A stretch of DNA of 31,387 bases from the NCBI GenBank assembly GCA_025774935.1, contig JALGZK010000029.1, forward strand, positions 1 through 31,387, written 5' to 3'. How positions within the stretch are numbered: position 1 is the stretch's first letter; each line of letters begins with the position of its first letter. The DNA comes from a bacterium. Lineage in GTDB: Bacteria; Joyebacterota; Joyebacteria; Joyebacterales; Joyebacteraceae. Below, in pieces: positions 30,901 to 31,387 of this stretch. The translations under genes were made by a program, and so were the position numbers. The notes beneath the pieces were generated by a model. The model was not told the DNA's origin. It did no database searches and saw nothing but the letters and a program-made list of their open reading frames with translations.

Positions 30901-31387
30901 GAGGAAGCGGATAGACCTCGAACGTGAATGAGCAGGTGCTCTGGCAACCGTTGCCATCGGTCACGGTCAGGTCGAAGTCGTGCGTGCCCACCCCGAGCCC
31001 GTCCATGGAGATGCACTGCGTCGTCTCCCCGCCCGGCGACCAGTCGTATCCGGCCATCCCGTCCGGGCCGCAGAGCGTGTACCCCGTCTCGCCCAGGCAC
31101 ATCGCCGCGGCCGGATCGGGCGTGATGTCGCACGGAGGAAGCTCGTACACCTCGAACGTGAACGAACACGTGCTCACACAGCCGTCCGCGCTCGTGACGG
31201 TGAGGTCGAAGTCATGCGTGCCGACGCCCAAGCCGTCCATCGAGATGCACTGCGTCGTCTCCCCGCCCGGGAGCCAGCTGTAAGACGCGACGCCGTCGGG
31301 ACCGCAGAGCGTGTAGCCGGTGGCCCCCAGGCACATCGCCGGCGCCGGGTCGGGCGTGATGTCGCACGGCGGGAGCGGGTACACCTC
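27638..31387 (-). CDS. Giant secreted repeat protein, C-terminal part (5' end outside window)
   Basis: The frame is open to the window edge, at least 1249 residues. From the N-terminal side there are eight near-identical 78-residue Cys-rich PKD/Ig-like units (CxITPDP, MCLGATGYTLCGP, YDWSPGGETT, CISMDGLGVGTHDFDL, GCQSTCSFTFEVY; six Cys each), then two divergent units (about 29020-29490) and a longer PKD-like domain. These are followed by an Ig/Fn3-like module (about 28461-28715), an IPT/TIG-like module (about 28216-28460), a further Fn3 (VLRWSIDALAGIFGFNIYRS) and the FlgD-like sorting domain (GWPNPFTDTVRLEF to KLLLTR). It is likely a disulfide-rich surface stalk or adhesin. One junction carries a 21-bp duplication (EVYPLPP twice). 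Confidence 0.88.
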   Translation of the reverse strand, partial: EVYPLPPCDITPDPAPAMCLGATGYTLCGPDGVASYSWLPGGETTQCISMDGLGVGTHDFDLTVTSADGCVSTCSFTFEVYELPPCDITPDPAAAMCLGETGYTLCGPDGMAGYDWSPGGETTQCISMDGLGVGTHDFDLTVTDGNGCQSTCSFTFEVYPLPPCDITPDPAAAMCLGETGYTLCGPEGMAAYDWSPGGETTTCISMDGLGVGTHDFDLTVTDANGCQSTCSFTFEVYPLPPEVYPLPPCDITPDPAPAMCLGATGYTLCGPDGVASYSWSPGGETTQCISMDGLGVGTHDFDLTVTSADGCVSTCSFTFEVYELPPCDITPDPAAAMCLGATGYTLCGPDGMAGYDWSPGGETTQCISMDGLGVGTHDFDLTVTDGNGCQSTCSFTFEVYPLPDCSITPDPGDAMCLGATGYVLCGPGGMAGYDWSPGGETTPCISMDGLGVGTHDFDLTVTDANGCQSTCSFTFEVYALPPCEITADPGDAMCYGATGYTLCGPDGMAAYGWSPGGETTRCISMDGLGVGTHDFDLTVTNAEGCQTTCSFTFEVYALPDCDITAEPDDAMCLGATGYTLCGPDGMAAYDWSPGGETTRCISMDGLGVGTHDFDLTVTDGNGCQSTCSFTFEVFQVDPCIITGPAEICEGSVGSQLCGPEGMAAYYWSPGGDTTRCISLEGLTPGSYDFELTVTDLNGCITTCFHTVDVHENDPCEICGPTRLCEGTTGERLCGPYDVAAYLWLPGGETTRCMSLDGLEPGVHEFELRVTDYSGCVSRCYWIVEVYERPQGGIEGCEEICIDDLPLAICGPPTPPGANWEYVWTYDPQEVTRKAPNEGNLDSSALKGGRPANCYDFDPGLPGEFTVTLVIVDLESGCQSAPSSMEITVNGPPPAPERPALDPELACFGDDVVVSWEPVSRAVTYGLLLDGEELWAGSETSTVVPAIEGEYCVSATNGCGGSSEGPARVLVVAEPPELLSADQYAGTPGEDEIEIFGLGFWEAPRDSFAVVFDGGFQVLAGNCISWSDEIISLLVPVGVPTGSMQVKACDLSNPLQWTPVEGSFYAVLAEEEDVVVLRWSIDALAGIFGFNIYRSTTPEGPFEKLNEGLLAPVSPGVYEDETTWPATTFWYELRAVYGDGSEDTVGTGAAAVTTAGQLGLALSRGWPNPFTDTVRLEFDLPGSSGAVELVIYDLRGRAVKRLVSGTLGRGRHQAVWDGTDVSGQPVPSGVYFARLRMGEHDVATKLLLTR
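29494..31387 (-). repeat. 234-bp tandem repeats with a 723-bp higher-order period
   Basis: Unit boundaries fall at 29494, 29728, 29962, 30196, 30430, 30685, 30919, 31153 and 31387, a period of 234 bp with one of 255 bp. The unit at 31153-31387 and the unit 723 bp away (30430-30664) differ at only a handful of bases. Units toward the 3' end of the gene are more divergent. Confidence 0.92.
30644..30685 (-). repeat. 21-bp tandem duplication at a repeat junction
   Basis: Two exact 21-bp copies, 30644-30664 and 30665-30685, add seven residues (EVYPLPP) between two 78-residue units and keep the frame. Confidence 0.9.

Noticed and set aside
29494-31387. CRISPR-like array
   Set aside because: The 234-bp units are contiguous, in frame and code for a Cys-rich domain; there are no short repeats with unique spacers and no cas genes.

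Overview
The window reads as a high-GC chromosomal segment from an uncultured Gram-negative bacterium, most likely of the FCB group (Candidatus Eisenbacteria or Krumholzibacteria-like; this is inference). The reasons are the FlgD-like C-terminal sorting domains on large secreted proteins (start motif YPNPFNP, end motif GVYFxRL), FG-GAP and PKD-like repeat proteins, a PNGase F-like secreted enzyme, and promoters of the form TTGAC(G/A), 17 bp, TAnnnT. There is no phage, IS or CRISPR signature, and no tRNA or rRNA was seen.

Layout. 1-89 (-) is the 5' end of a FAD/NAD(P) oxidoreductase, cut by the window edge. 517-6508 (-) is a secreted amidohydrolase preceded by a surface-glycan cluster: FAD oxidoreductase, membrane GT2, hexapeptide acyltransferase, DPM1-like GT2 and DegT aminotransferase. 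A small ArnE/ArnF-like transporter is divergent at 6832-7191 (+). 7316-8807 (-) holds two exported or membrane-anchored proteins of unknown role. 9200-11119 (+) is a DUF3604 protein. 11293-14020 (+) is a BlaI/BlaR1-type regulatory pair with two clear operators; the M56 sensor gene carries a frameshift before a C-terminal 29-residue repeat array. 14284-16692 (+) is a secreted FG-GAP protein. 16756-22036 (-) is a heavy-metal RND efflux operon (small Cys-rich protein, His-rich adaptor, CzcA-like pump) with no outer-membrane channel in view. 22141-25783 (-) holds a CPBP protease and a PNGase F-like protein interrupted by a LamG domain. 25925-31387 holds a 3'-end gene remnant, a Cys-rich secreted protein (+) and the 3' part of a giant secreted protein (-) built of 234-bp repeats.

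The most unusual signals are two. (1) An 80-nt element with two perfect hairpins occurs twice (289-368 on -, 26468-26547 on +; 72 of 80 positions identical). Each copy lies 27-28 nt after a putative -10 box and about 200 nt before a start codon, which looks like a structured 5' leader RNA. (2) Two otherwise unrelated secreted proteins share a C-terminal tail ending W-G-x-I-K-A-x-Y-R, a possible export or anchoring tag distinct from the FlgD-like domain. The Cys-rich gene at 26751 carries both the leader element and the tail.
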